Positions 42,961-53,890 are shown, numbered from the stretch's first letter. The stretch: 64,000 bases of DNA from Anniella stebbinsi (GCA_029215795.1 JARDYH010000001.1:231411654-231475653), one strand, 5' to 3'. Notes: generated by a model from the sequence alone, not told the origin. A program made the numbers and translations.

Positions 42961-44345
42961 CCCATTGAACATTGGGGGGGGGGGACCCAGAATGATATTT
43001 GGGACACTTGCTCAGGGGAGAATTCTACACTCCAGTTTTGAATATCCCTCCAACCTGTTCCCCCACCCTCCAAACCTGATTTCAAATGTAGGGGAAGGAA
43101 AATGAAAAATATATTGTAATGCAATAACTGCCTTGGAGACAAAAATTAGAATGTTGTCTGTATAGTGGCTGATGTGTATCACAATCCCAGAAAAAAAGTT
43201 ATATTTGCAAAGTTTTTAGAAACGGGGAAATGGCAACTAGATCACAATCATATCATGTTTGATTTTGTTCCGAATGATTCTAACATTTTCAGCTATTTTC
43301 TAAACTTTGCGAAACTTCAGCACTTGCCACTTGTGGACCTACACAGCTTTGCTATTTATTAAAATATATTCTTTCTATCTTTCCAGCCACACTGTGTATC
43401 TTACTTTGTCAGCAAAATGTGCCCTATTACTCTAAGAAAAAATTACATTGGTGTGTCTGACCCATAATGGTACACGGAGCTCAGGTTTTGATCCCTTGTG
43501 CAGCCATCAGTCATCTAAAGCCATAAACCTGCCATCATTCAACACATCTTTTTCACAAAACAACCGGGGGCAGGAAGACATGTCTTCTGTACATTTGCTG
43601 GGGGTGGGAGGAAGGTGGGGAGGGGAGGGAACCCACAGCATAATATGCCTAAATCTAGAATTGATGCCATTTTGTTCCTATTACACTGGAGCAAAATTAA
43701 CCCTCAAATAAATAGCTGCTAGAAAAGTGTTCTATAGTGTCTAGAACCTTATTGATAAAGGCATGCAAGGGGGAGAGGAAGAAGAGTGTGCCTTATGAAA
43801 ACCCACACAAATTCAGCTACATATGCTAATAATTCAAGAAATGTATTAAACACAGTTCAGAAGGATATAGGCATCAGTGCAGCCCATGGATTTTCCTGTA
43901 ATCTTATTCTGCTGACCCAGCAAATCTGAAGGGAGCAGCTGAGAGATGTTCATGACTCTCAAAGTATCAGATACGTCCATGGCTCTTTACAGAGCACAGG
44001 TCTCTGTCCCGAAAAAGCTTGAAATCTAAAATCTGTCATATGGGGGATAAAAGAGGAAGGGGAAGGAAGTGGAGGCCTGGGTAAAGAAGGAAAGAATATG
44101 CCATTATTTCTGTTACGTGTGCTTAAACTTGGTTACAGGACTGGGGCGTTAAGCCAAATCCTTCATAATATTGTTTTGAGGTGGGATTTGAAGGACTAAG
44201 AGAGGTGGCACCACACAAGTGCAGTTCCAAGCAGATGGGGCAGAAAGGGAGAAAAGGCGGAATCTTCTGAGGGGAAATGAGACCTCCAGAGGGTGATGGG
44301 AAAAGCAAAAGTCACAGGTAGGGATATATAAGATGTAATAACGGA
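42961..44345. other. Intergenic sequence without recognised features
   Basis: A poly-G run of about 10 lies near 42975. Frames such as 43448-43711 have no support. Confidence 0.4.
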
Positions 44346-44349
44346 AAAT

Positions 44350-44490
44350 GAAGGGCAGAGCACAGACATCAGAAGAGCCTTGCTGGATCAGGTTAGAGGC
44401 CTCTCTTGGTGCCGCATCCTGTTTCCCACAGTAGCCAATTAAATACCTCTGGGAAGCCCAGAAACAGGGCAGGACAGCAGTACTCCTCTC
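44350..44490 (-). mobile_element. 3' end fragment of the second LINE family, minus strand
   Basis: 'cagaagagccttgctggatc', 'gcatcctgtttcccacagta' and 'gccaattaaatacc' follow the reversed 3' end of the 35.5-37.2 kb LINE, with more divergence. Confidence 0.5.
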
Positions 44491-45714
44491 CCACTGGTGC
44501 TCCTCAGGTAAGGATAAGGAGTTTGGTGCTAGATCTGAGAGTAGACAGGAAGCCAGAGTAGAGATTTCAGAAGTGGTGTCACATGATCAGAGCAATGAGA
44601 GAGGAGAATTATTTTAGCAGCATAGTGCTGCATAGATGTGAGGGGAGCCAGGTGCAAAGAAAAGAAGATTGTAGTCATCTAGGTGAGAGTACATCTATGT
44701 ATTCCTATGCAGAAATAAGTTACACTGAAGGTGGCCTCATGCTGGATGTTGGGTGCTTCCAGACAAGGCTTTCATTGCGCAATCACCCTGCCTCATTTAC
44801 AGAATTTTATGGGGGGAGGGGCAAATGACAACATCTTCCATCTCTAACCCATGTTTTCCTACCGCTTTCACCGTCTTTTTTCTTACCATGGAAAATCCAT
44901 TACTAAGGAAAAATGAAATAGCTGCACAATGTCTTCACTGGTAGTACTAGGAGAGATCCATCTCAAAAGACACATTCACTCTGGAATTGCCTCATACAGA
45001 GTGAGTGAACGAAGAGTGGTGTCTATAAGTTGTCATAATCAAATTGTTGTTTTCCTCATGGTTTTGATTCCCCTTCCTGAGGAGAAGCCTCTGATATAGA
45101 CTCTCAAAACCAGAAGAGAATGTGGCTCTAGAAACACCCTCACTTCAGGCACTAAGCCCCAGAACAGGCCCCTGCTTCTAAAGGAAGTCAGGTTCCTCAG
45201 ATTCCTCAGAAGCCACCACCCACACCTCACTTGCCTCCACACTGTCTCAGGCAAAGGCTTAAAAAAACAAGCCCAGCCCCTTAATAAGGAAGAAGACCTC
45301 ATGCAGTCTGTGGAGAAACTAGCATCCTGATGTGGAGGAGCTAGAAGCCCAAGTCCTATTTAAGTCTCAGTCTGAGACTGTCAGTTGTTGGAGCAACATA
45401 CAAATGAGCTTGTTTGGCTTCCAGCCACCATACCACACAGATCTCTCTTACAGTGCTATCCATTCCTTGATTTCTATGACTGGTATCTGACCTTGCTTCT
45501 GGAGACTCCCTTGCACCCAACAGGACTCTTGGCCTGAAATAACATATTATGTCTATGGGAGGTGGCAGCAAAGTGTTGGAGAGAGCTGTGGGCCACAAGG
45601 CCTGCCCTATGTCCCCTAAGGTAGATTAGCTTTAGAAATATTTGAATTTTTTTTAAAAAAGATTATTCTGCTTGCAATAGAGACACATATGACCCTATTA
45701 ATAATCTGAATGTT
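44491..45714. other. Intergenic sequence without recognised features
   Basis: Short frames here do not resemble known proteins and no repeat ends are visible. Confidence 0.4.
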
Positions 45715-45717
45715 TAA

Positions 45718-45740
45718 AGGCACAATGCTATGCATGTTTA
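45718..45740. mobile_element. Left half of a split PIF/Harbinger-like MITE
   Basis: AGGCACAATGCTATGCATG plus TTTA at the left, preceded by TAA (45715-45717). The right half is at 53848-53887, followed by TAA. L2 plus L1 lie between the halves. Confidence 0.65.
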
Positions 45741-45889
45741 ATAATAATAATAATAATAATAATTTATTTCTTACCTGTCTCTCCCTCAGGATCGAGGCGG
45801 GGAACAACATCAATACAAATGACATAAAATACATAAAACTAATTAAAAACATATAAAATTAATACATTATTAAAATACCAATTAAACCC

Positions 45890-46933
45890 TTAAAATTTGA
45901 CTGGGTAGGCCTGCCAGAAGAGATTGGACTTTATGGCTTTCTTAAAGTCAAAGAGACTATTAAGTTGACAAATCTCTCCCGGCAGGCCATTCCACAGTCT
46001 GGGAGCGGCAGAAGAGAAGGTCCTCTGAGTAACAGATGTCAGCCTGGTTTTGGCCAATTGTAGCAAATCCTTCCCAAAGGACCTGAGCGTGCAGGGTGGA
46101 TTGTATGGGAGAAGGCGATCCCGCAGGTAACCTGGACCCAAGCCATGTAGGGCTTTAAAGATAATAACCAACACTTTGTTCTTCGCCCGGAAACTAATTG
46201 ACAGCCAGTGGAGTGATCTTAAAGCTGGTGTAATATGGTCACCCCTAGGTGTACCGGTGACCAACCTGGCTGCCATATTTTGAACTAGTTGAAGTTTCTG
46301 GATTAGACACAGAGGTAGCCCGATGTACAGTGCATTGCAGAAGTCGAGCTTCGAAGTTACCAGCTCATGCACCACCATTTGTAGGTCTTCCAACTCTAGG
46401 AAGGGGTGCAGCTGGCATATCAGCCGAAGCTGATCGTAGGCACCCCTGGCAGTCGCATCTATCTGAGCTGTCATTTGGAGCGACAGATCCAGGAGCACCC
46501 CCAAGCTGTGAACACAGCCTTTCAGGGGGAGTGTAGCCCCATCCAGAACTGGTTGACACACCTCCAAACCCAGGTTGGGGCCTTTGACAGTAAGCACCTC
46601 CATCTTGTTTGGATTCAGCTTCAGTTTGTTTTTCCTCATCCAGCCCATTACCACCTCCAGGCATTCATTCAGAGGAGACACACTATCCTTAGCTGATGCT
46701 GTTGTCAAAGGCATAGAGAAATATATTTGGGTGTCATCAACATACTGATAGCACCCCACCCCATGCCTCTGGATGATCTCTCCCAGCGGTTTCATGTAGA
46801 AGTTAAACAGCATTGGGGAAAGGATGGCGCCTTGTGGTACGCCATACAACAGCTCCTTCTTTGAGGAGCAACTATCCCCAAGCATCACCATCTGGAACCT
46901 GTCCGAGAGGTAGAACCGGAACCACTGAAGCAC
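45890..46933 (-). pseudogene. L2 reverse transcriptase, C-terminal 347 codons
   Basis: The frame contains 'LLYGVPQGAILSPMLFNFYM', the active site 'CYQYVDDTQIYFSM' (YVDD), 'NKLKLNPNKMEVL', 'LVTSKLDFCNALYIGLPL', 'LQLVQNMAARLVTG', 'HITPALRSLHWLSI' and 'RLWNGLPGEI', the full palm, thumb and C-terminus of an L2-clade enzyme. The upstream palm block 'LLDLSAAFDTINHGILLERL' is in another phase (46885-47079), so one frameshift lies near 46920. It also lacks its N-terminal part because of the L1 insertion. Confidence 0.9.
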
Positions 46934-47130
46934 AGTGCCCCGATTCCCAATCCCCTCAGGCGTTCCAGAAGGATACCATGGTTGATGGTATCGAAAGCAG
47001 CTGAGAGATCCAGAAGTACCAGCAGGGACACACTCCCCCTGTCAATACTCAGGCGTAGATCATCCACTAAGGCGACCATAGCAGTCTCAACTCCACATCC
47101 TGCCCTGAAGCTGGTTTGAAATGGGTCTAG
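46885..47130 (-). pseudogene. L2 reverse transcriptase, palm block before frameshift
   Basis: Encodes 'AMVALVDDLRLSIDRGSVSL' and 'LDLSAAFDTINHGI'. It continues, beyond the L1, into 52852-52964 ('FQLQAVWDDTDFLDPFQT' spans the insertion point). Confidence 0.8.
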
Positions 47131-47146
47131 AAAATCTGTATCATCC
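47131..47146. repeat. L1 target-site duplication, left copy
   Basis: AAAATCTGTATCATCC, identical to 52836-52851. It is L2 sequence duplicated when L1 inserted; the A-rich start fits L1 endonuclease cleavage (TT/AAAA type) on one strand. Confidence 0.9.
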
Positions 47147-47565
47147 GGGGGGGGGGGGGAGTGGCCTAACGGGCATGGAGTGAAGTCGGAACTCTCTCGC
47201 TCTCATTAAGAAGTGATTGAAATGACTAAAAAATCCCTATTTGGAGAGAATGGATTGTAAAATAAAAGATCTGATTACGAGTCCGGAAACTTTGCTGTAT
47301 CTGTGGCGAACGAAACTGCTGGATTGCTGTGATTTCAGCAGACAGAGAACTCTGGAAAGCGACCAGTAACGGTAATTAATGAATTTTAATTGGGAGAAGT
47401 GAGACTGACTGATAAGACTGAAGGGGGAGACGGCAGTGATTTAAGAGGGTAAAGAGACACTTAACCTCCAGCTGAAAGGGATAGAAACCTAAACGTACTT
47501 GTTGGATAAAGAGCCGAGCCAGAAAGCAAAGATATAGGTGAGGGGGGGCGGATTTATGAATTAGC

Positions 47566-48642
47566 TTGATGAAAAGAAAGCAAAAAAGTAATAAGTCCAG
47601 TGCCCCTACCTGGAGCAGATTACTGAAAGATCTGCCTTCTGATAGGATCTGGCGTCGGCTCATGAGAGTTTCTGGAAGCTTGCCAGACAAGATGCCGGAC
47701 AAGATGCAGCTTTCTGAAAAGGCCGAAAAATGTCTCCAAGCCACTCCGGGAAGCAGTAAATTTGGAGCAGTTCTTAAAGTGACAGGTGCAGTTCCTAAAG
47801 TTCCCAAAGAGAGTCAAGCAGAGACACCAGATGATTTAATAGACAAATTTCAGAAGATGTTAGAGATGGCCTTGATGGCGCAGGATGACAGATTAATACA
47901 AAGAATTAAGGACTCACACCTTGAGCTTTTGCAGGACCTTCAAACTGTGGGGGAAAGTGTGGAGAATTTGCAGAGGAAGACTGAGAAGCTGCAGGAAGAT
48001 AGCAAACAGCAGAAGGAGAATTGGAAGGAGATGGACTTACGTTTAATTGCCTTGGAAGATCGAGAGAGGAGAGTCAACATTCAAATTAGATCTTTTGGAG
48101 AAAGAGAGGGGGAGAACCCTAAGATTTTAAGAGATACAATTTTGGCATGGATTAAGGAAGTTGAACCTCAGGAAACTTGGGAGATAGTGGATATCGAGAG
48201 GATCGATAGAGTGGGTTATAAGAAGAAGGGGATGCTCCCAAGGGATATAATTGTTAAATTTGCCAATTACTACAAGAAAGAAAAGTTGATGCAAGCAATT
48301 AGACGTCAAGGCCAGCTGAAGCTACAAGCAACATCAATCGAGGTTTACCAGGATCTATGCCCTCAAACAGTGCAGTGGCGGAAGAGTGTTAGACTGTGTA
48401 CAGTGGCTTTGCGGAAGAGATCGATAACATATAGTTGGGGGTATCCAGTCTTTTTGAGATTTATGTGGAAAGGGAAACAATATAGAATAACATCAAGTGA
48501 GCAAGGGATGGATCTTTTGGAGAAGTTGGGCTTAGTTGATCCTACGGATGTTGGAGAAACAAAGCAGGATGAAGGTGCTGTAAAGGAAGTCTGTCCTGAG
48601 TGTCTACAGGAGGAAGGAGCTGCAGGAGGAAACAATCAATGA
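47566..48642 (+). CDS. L1 ORF1 protein (RNA-binding, transposase-22 type)
   Basis: The intact frame of 358 codons starts MMKRKQKSNKSSAPTWSRLL. Residues about 90-165 are charged heptad-like sequence ('LLQDLQTVGESVENLQRKTE') fitting the trimerising coiled coil. Residues about 166-250 ('RRVNIQIRSFGEREGENPKI', 'DIERIDRVG', 'PRDIIVKFANYYKKEKLMQA') match the L1 RNA-recognition domain. Residues 250-330 ('VYQDLCPQTVQWRKSVRLCT', 'YSWGYPVFLRFMWKGKQYRI') match the C-terminal domain. It would coat L1 RNA as a nucleic-acid chaperone in the ribonucleoprotein. Length is close to that of other vertebrate L1 ORF1 proteins. Despite the open frame, ORF2 is dead, so only trans effects would be possible. Confidence 0.9.
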   Translation: MMKRKQKSNKSSAPTWSRLLKDLPSDRIWRRLMRVSGSLPDKMPDKMQLSEKAEKCLQATPGSSKFGAVLKVTGAVPKVPKESQAETPDDLIDKFQKMLEMALMAQDDRLIQRIKDSHLELLQDLQTVGESVENLQRKTEKLQEDSKQQKENWKEMDLRLIALEDRERRVNIQIRSFGEREGENPKILRDTILAWIKEVEPQETWEIVDIERIDRVGYKKKGMLPRDIIVKFANYYKKEKLMQAIRRQGQLKLQATSIEVYQDLCPQTVQWRKSVRLCTVALRKRSITYSWGYPVFLRFMWKGKQYRITSSEQGMDLLEKLGLVDPTDVGETKQDEGAVKEVCPECLQEEGAAGGNNQ

Positions 48643-48888
48643 AGAAATATTATTGTAACAGGGATAAGAAGAGATATATGGGAGGGAAGGGTTGGATTTT
48701 TGCTCCAGGAATGTTGGGTTACTTCTCCCCCCCCCCCGAAGAGTTCCTAAAATAATTGGGGCCATTGCCCAGGAAGGTCTGGTGAGGAGGGGGGGTGAAG
48801 ATGGGGGGTGAGTGGGGGGGGAGGGGAGGGAGGGGGGTAAGTGTGTCACAGAGGGAGACCAATATAGAGATTTGTGGGAAAAAGAGAG
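48643..48888 (+). other. L1 inter-ORF spacer with G-rich tract
   Basis: Between the two L1 frames lies a long G-rich stretch (about 48783-48838) with repeated runs of four to eight G separated by A or T, capable in principle of forming G-quadruplex on the plus strand. A nine-base C run is at about 48728-48737. Confidence 0.6.
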
Positions 48889-50375
48889 ATGGAAAATAAA
48901 TTAAGGGTTGCAACTTTAAATGTTAAAGGGCTAGGAACTGTTATAAAAAGGAAGAGAATAGAAATGTTATAAAAAAAGAGAAAGCAGATGTAATTTTTTT
49001 GCAGGAAACTCATCAAACAAAGGAGGGTGTAAATGAGCTTCGGATGAGGGAAGTGGGCGTTTATGAAAAGTCTTTTGGTACTTCTAAAGCAAGAGGTGTA
49101 GCGATAATAATTTCAAAAAAATGTGGTATTACAATACAAGGGGTGAAGAAGGATGAAATGGGAAGATTTCTGATAATTTCTTGCATGGTGAGGGAGGAGG
49201 AATATGTATTGATCAATGTATATGCTCCAAATGGGAAACAAATGGAATTTTTCAATGAAGTTTTTAATGCAGTGGGAGAAGTGGGTAAAAAGAACATTGT
49301 GATGACAGGTGATTTTAATACGGTATTAGACAAAGGGAAAGATAGGGATAATATATTAAGAGATCTTAAGAGTGGTGGGAGGACGGGGTTAAGCAAATTA
49401 ATTGAGAGAAAAGAACTAATGGATGTTTGGAGAGTATTAAAAGGGGAAGAAAGGAATTATACTTTCTACTCACCAAGGTTTAAGAGTTATTCCAGGATTG
49501 ATTATATATTTGTGTCAAAGAATATGATGTCTAAACTTATAGATTGTACGATAGGGGTAATTAAAGTCACTGATCACGCATTGTTGACGATGGATATTAA
49601 AATGAAGAAGGATTATAAACAAGCTAAGAGATGGAGAATGGATACAAGGTTACTAAATAATAAAAATACAGTGGGGAAAATTAAAAAAGAAATGCAGGAA
49701 ATATGGGAAATTAATCAAAAGGACTTAAACTCGCAAGGGTTAATATGGGACGCTATGAAGGCTGTGGTAAGAGGGATTTGTATTAGGGAAATGTGCACCC
49801 TAAGAAAACAACAGGAAGCACAAAATAAAAAGATTGAAAAGGAGGTAAGAGATTTAGAGGAGAAGCTAAGAGAGACAAAAGATAAATGCCTATATGTCCA
49901 AATTCAAGCTAAGAAAAAGGAATTAGAGAAAGAAGAGTTAGAACAAGTCCAAAGGGATTTGCTATATTTCAGGAGGGATTTTTTTGAATATAGTAATAAA
50001 AATTCGAAGATGCTGGCTAGGTCCACTCAGTCAAAAAAGGCTAAGAATATGATAGGGACAATTAGAGATAAGACAGGGAAAAGTCGTAATTTAATGAAGT
50101 ATAAATTAAATATATTTCAGGAATTTTATAGGGAACTGTATATATCAGATATGGGGTCACAGGTTAAGGTATTGGAATATGTAGAGAAGAATTGGAAAAT
50201 AAGATTACAAAGGCAAAATAGGGATTATATGGAAGGATTAGTTACTGAGAAAGAAATAGAAGGAATTATTAATAAATTAAAAGGAGGGAAATCTCTGGGA
50301 ATGGATGGTTTGGGGCCGGAATATTATAAGACTTTTAGAGGAATTTTAATACCAAGATTGAAAAAAACTATTTAA
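48889..50375 (+). pseudogene. L1 ORF2, endonuclease and N-terminal RT part, frameshifted
   Basis: The natural start is ATG 48889 ('MENKLRVATLNVKGLG'). This phase hits TAA at 48970, and the endonuclease continues in the neighbouring phase ('KADVIFLQETHQ' from about 48981), so one indel lies near 48970. Later blocks are 'LINVYAPNGKQMEFFN', 'VMTGDFNTVLD', 'SRIDYIFVS' and 'VTDHALLTMDI', the AP-endonuclease motifs including the GDFN and (S/T)DHA boxes. The frame extends through a basic, helical linker to 'GGKSLGMDGLGPEYYKTF', the start of the reverse transcriptase, and ends at 50375 through a second frameshift. Confidence 0.88.
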
Positions 50376-51396
50376 TAGTATAATAGAAGGAGGAAAGACC
50401 CCGCCATCGTGGGATCATTCCTTGATTATATTAATCCCGAAACCAGGAAAGGACCTGACGGATCCAGCTTCTTATAGACCAATATCTTTAATAAATCACG
50501 ACTCAAAATTTTTTACAGCAATAATGTCAAAAAGGATGGGTACGTTTATATATAAATATATTAGAAAAGATCAATGTGGATTTATTTCAGGAAGGCAAAT
50601 GCCTAATTTAATTGGAAGAGTCTTAAATATAATTAATATTATTTTAAAAAGGAATTTAAAAGCAGGTTTGTTAGCATTGGATATATTCAAAGCCTTTGAT
50701 TGCGTGGAATGGCCAGCACTTAAAACAATTTTGAAAACATTTGGGCTTGGAGAAAAATTTATGGGAGTGATGGATCAACTGTATAAAAATAATAAAGCAG
50801 AAATAATGGTTAATGATGGGTTAACACAACAGATTACACTAGCTCGAGGAACTAGACAAGGTTGCCCACTTTCACTGATTTTATTTGCGATAGTAATAGA
50901 AATTTTGGCAAATGTTATAAGGGAGGATGTAAGATTGAAGGGGATAGGAGGGAAGGAGAAGATTAAAATGAATATGTTTGCGGATGATACATTACTGACA
51001 TTAGAAGATCCCCTGAAGACTGGGGAGTTAATTAAGAAGCATTTGAGAGAATTTGGGGAGATTACCGGTCTACAAGTTAATTGGGGGAAGTCAGAAATGC
51101 TGTTATTTAATTATAACAAAGAGGAGATGGAGGAAGGTAAAGTTAAGTTAGGTCTTAGGCTTAAAAATATAGTACGTTATTTAGGAATTAATATTGCAAA
51201 AGATTTAGATAGGTTAGAAGAAATTAATTTTGCAAGTTTGAAAAAACAAGTAGGGAAAAAGTTAGAGGCATATAGAAAATTAAAACATTCTTGGTTTGGT
51301 AGAATAGCGGTTATTAAAATGAAGATATTACCTAAGATTAATTTTTTGTTTAGAATGCTACCGATTAAAATATCAGATGTAGAGTTAAAGAGTTGA
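50376..51396 (+). pseudogene. L1 ORF2, reverse transcriptase core
   Basis: In the new phase: 'LIPKPGKDLTDPASYRPISL', 'DQCGFISGRQMPNLIGR', 'LLALDIFKAFDCVEW' (first catalytic Asp), 'TRQGCPLSLILFAIVIE' and the active site 'MNMFADDTLL' (FADD; F is a known variant in LINEs), then 'TGLQVNWGKSEML'. A TGA (51394-51396) where tryptophan or another codon would be expected interrupts the frame after 'VELKS'. Confidence 0.9.
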
Positions 51397-52722
51397 CAAA
51401 ATATGATCAATGCTTACTGCAATGGAGATAAGAGAGCTAGGATTAACAAAGGGTTATGGTATAAGACACAAAAGAAAGGTGGTTTGGAACTTCCAAACAT
51501 AAAGAGTTATTATATTGCTAATCAGTTAAGATATGTTATAAATAGTATACTAGGAGAGGAAGATTTAGAATGGTTAGAAACGTAAACAGGGGAACTAGAT
51601 TTTAAATTGCAAAATATTTTTTTTATTAAAACTCAAAAGAAAGATTTGAGGGGACTGGACAACCCGTTGCTGAAAAATATTCTAGAGATCTGGGAGAAAG
51701 TTAGAGGAAAGTTAATACCAGGAGACTCTCCACTCGCCCCAGTGGTAGTATTGGGAAACTTCCCAAGGAATTTAAAAGTAGAGTTGGAAGGGAGTCTGAA
51801 GGATCAGGAAATTATTAAGTTAAGGAATTGGATGGAAAGAATGATAGATAAGGAGCAGTTTAGAGAGTTGTTAAAAGGACAAAAAATAGCTTGGTTCAAA
51901 TGCTTACAATTGGAAAAATGGACACAGGAATGGAAAAAGATAAACAAGGAATGTAGAAATAATACAAGATTTGAAGATTTAATTGAATCAAGAGGAAAGA
52001 AGGAAGTAAATAAAATTAGAAAAGGTTTGACTAGTGAAATATATAGAATTCTGATAGAGGATGATGAATATCGAGACTCTCTCAAAAAGATTTGGGAAGA
52101 CGATTTAAAGGAACAAATTAATGAATATGACTGGGGGAGGATATGGGAAGCAAAAATGTTAAAGCTTTTGTCAGTTAGAATTAAGGAGAATTATTATAAG
52201 ACAGTATGGAGATGGTATTTAACGCCGGTAAGATTTCATCAGATAGATAAAAAAGTGTCCAAGAATTGTTGGAGGGGGTGTCAGGAGGTTGGAACTTATT
52301 TTCATATGTGGTGGAGCTGTGAACATGTACAAAAAATTTGGGAAAGAGTGTTTAAAGAAATAAGTGAAATAATTGGAAGTAAACTGGAATTAAGCCCAAA
52401 GCTGGCTCTACTAGCATTATGGGATAAAGGGAATGAGAATATAAACAAGACAGAATTGATAAACAACCTCCTGGCTCCCGTCAGAATAATGATTGCTAAA
52501 AACTGGAAAGGGCAAGGGATATATACTATAGAAGAATGGTATAAAGAAATATGGGACATGGCCCTTAATGATAAGCTAATGTGTAAAATGAAAATAAAGA
52601 GGGGAATGTCCAGTAAGAATGATTTTGGAGATATATGGAGCCTATTTTTGGAATATGTATTAAGAACGGGGAAGGGGCAATTACCTTCAAAAGAGTCTTT
52701 ACAATTTTGGAAAGAAGAATAA
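51397..52722 (+). pseudogene. L1 ORF2, C-terminal region with Cys/His motif
   Basis: This remains in the same phase as the RT core. 51403-51585 encodes 'KGGLELPNIKSYYIANQLRY', typical of L1 after the polymerase domain, and stops at TAA 51583-51585. 51607-52722 runs to the ORF2 end and holds 'CWRGCQEVGTYFHMWWSC', the CX3C...HX4C motif needed for retrotransposition in other L1s. The two nonsense changes are single-codon events, consistent with a modest age. Confidence 0.9.
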
Positions 52723-52835
52723 TGTATAATTCAGGTCTCCTGGGGGAGGGGAGCACGGGGGGGAGGGGGTTATGTATTGTATTTTATGTTGTTTTATGTT
52801 GTATTATGTTAGAAAACAATAAAAAAAATCAAAAA
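52723..52835 (+). other. L1 3' untranslated region with G-rich tract
   Basis: Just after ORF2, 52741-52769 is a G-rich stretch with five runs of three or more G, like the G-rich tract conserved in mammalian L1 3' ends. It is followed by 'ttttatgttg' repeats, AATAAA (about 52818) and the A tail. Confidence 0.7.
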
Positions 52836-52851
52836 AAAATCTGTATCATCC
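52836..52851. repeat. L1 target-site duplication, right copy
   Basis: AAAATCTGTATCATCC, identical to 47131-47146; the L2 sequence resumes directly after it. Confidence 0.9.
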
Positions 52852-52963
52852 CAAACTGCTTGGAGTTGGAAGGCAACTGCCTTCTTGATCACCTTGCCCA
52901 GAAACGGAAGATTTGATACTGGCCTATAGTTATTAAGTTCCAGGGGATCTAGGGAGGGCTTTT

Positions 52964-53428
52964 TTAGAAGCAGCCGTACCACCACTTTTTTAAACTCCCC
53001 TCCCTGAGAGATGTATTAATATGTTGTAATTGCAGTCTAATTGCATCTCCTCCCTGGGCAACCAGCCAAGAAGGGCACGGATCAAGAGGACAAGTTGTCC
53101 TCCTCACTTGTCCAAGCAGCTTGTCCACATCCTTGGTAATCACCAATTGAAACTGATCCAGTGTAATTCTACTCACGGAGTTACTGGACACTCCACTGTC
53201 AGCCTTTGCTATAATGATGGCATCTAAGTCGGCTCTTATCTGAGAGATTTTATCTGTGAAATGATCTTTAAAAGCATCACAGCGAACTACTGAAGGCTCT
53301 AAGATCGGGTTCAGTGGGGAGAGTGCCCGAGTTAGACCCCTCACGACCCTGAACAGTTCTGCTGGACGTGAATTCGCAGACGCAATGCATACAGAGAAGA
53401 AAACTTTCTTTGCTGCACGAATTGCCAC
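52964..53428 (-). pseudogene. L2 ORF2 segment upstream of RT
   Basis: A 154-codon remnant of the linker between endonuclease and polymerase. 'CPLDPCPSWLVAQGG' has the direct counterpart 'SVLDPCPSWLIKASR' in the plus-strand L2 at 40.08 kb. The final residues ('SLKKWWYGCF') are out of phase. Confidence 0.8.
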
Positions 53429-53545
53429 CCCATAGGAATGGAGATGGTCTCTATGTAGTGTCTTGTCGGATATAAGTTGAGTTTTCTGCCATCGGCGCTC
53501 CAGTCATTGTCCTTCCTGCTTCAACTCCCTGAGATCTTCTGTATA

Positions 53546-53824
53546 TCAGAGTGCCTGATTAGAAGTGGGTCGGAAAGGATGTTTGGGGGCAATCGTGTCA
53601 ATAGCCCTAGTTAGGTCTTGATTCCATCTATTGACCAGGGCTTCTACAGGATCGTCAACGATACCAGCCATAGAATTCTCTAAGGCTTTCTGGAATCCAA
53701 AAGGATCCATCAGCCTTCGAGGGCGGACCATCTTAATAGGTCCGCCACCCCTGCAGGGGTGGGTGACAGCTGTGATACTAACCTTGACCAGAAAATGGCT
53801 TGTACGTGACAATGCAGAGGTCAT
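53546..53824 (-). pseudogene. L2 ORF2 segment, likely end of endonuclease/linker
   Basis: 92 codons including 'SHFLVKVSITAV' (position of the SDH box in L2 endonucleases, here 'TSHFLV') and 'TRAIDTIAPKHPFRPTSN', which resembles 'DxxAPxKxxxxxR' linkers in L2. Truncated at both sides. Confidence 0.6.
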
Positions 53825-53847
53825 GCTGGGTGGGGAATGCAGGGAGT

Positions 53848-53887
53848 CATAGGATTTTTCCGTCTAAATATGCAGAGGATTGTCCTC
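53848..53887. mobile_element. Right half of the split PIF/Harbinger-like MITE
   Basis: 'aggatttttccgtctaaata' followed by 'tgcagaggattgtcctc' is the mirror arm of the family, followed by TAA (53888-53890). With 45715-45740 it brackets the L2. Confidence 0.6.
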
Positions 53888-53890
53888 TAA

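Larger units (their letters stand above)
45741..47146 (-). mobile_element. L2-type LINE, 3' half, minus strand
   Basis: From its AAT-repeat tail (45741-45763) and 3' untranslated region the element runs leftward-coded through the reverse transcriptase to the L1 insertion site at 47146. It continues at 52852-53847. Identity to a reading protein is far better than in the other L2 copies of the window, so it is the youngest L2 here. Confidence 0.92.
47147..52835 (+). mobile_element. L1 LINE, essentially full length, inactive
   Basis: The 5.69-kb insert begins with 13 G, has a 5' untranslated region of about 420 bp, ORF1 (47566-48642), a G-rich inter-ORF spacer, ORF2 in pieces (48889-52722), a short 3' untranslated region with a G-rich tract, AATAAA near 52818 and an A-rich tail. 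A perfect 16-bp duplication bounds it, so the insertion is comparatively recent. ORF1 is open; ORF2 carries two frameshifts and two stops. Confidence 0.95.
52852..53847 (-). mobile_element. L2-type LINE, 5' part, minus strand
   Basis: The continuation of the L2 begins at the right L1 duplication. Minus-strand frames 53428-52964 ('RAAKKVFFSVCIASANSRPA', 'LFRVVRGLTRALSPLNPILE', 'DKLLGQVRRTTCPLDPCPSW') and 53824-53546 match the region before the reverse transcriptase in L2, ahead of 'NNYRPVSNLPFLGKVI' at about 52900. The element is 5'-truncated near 53847. Phase breaks between the blocks show it is inactive. Confidence 0.88.
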
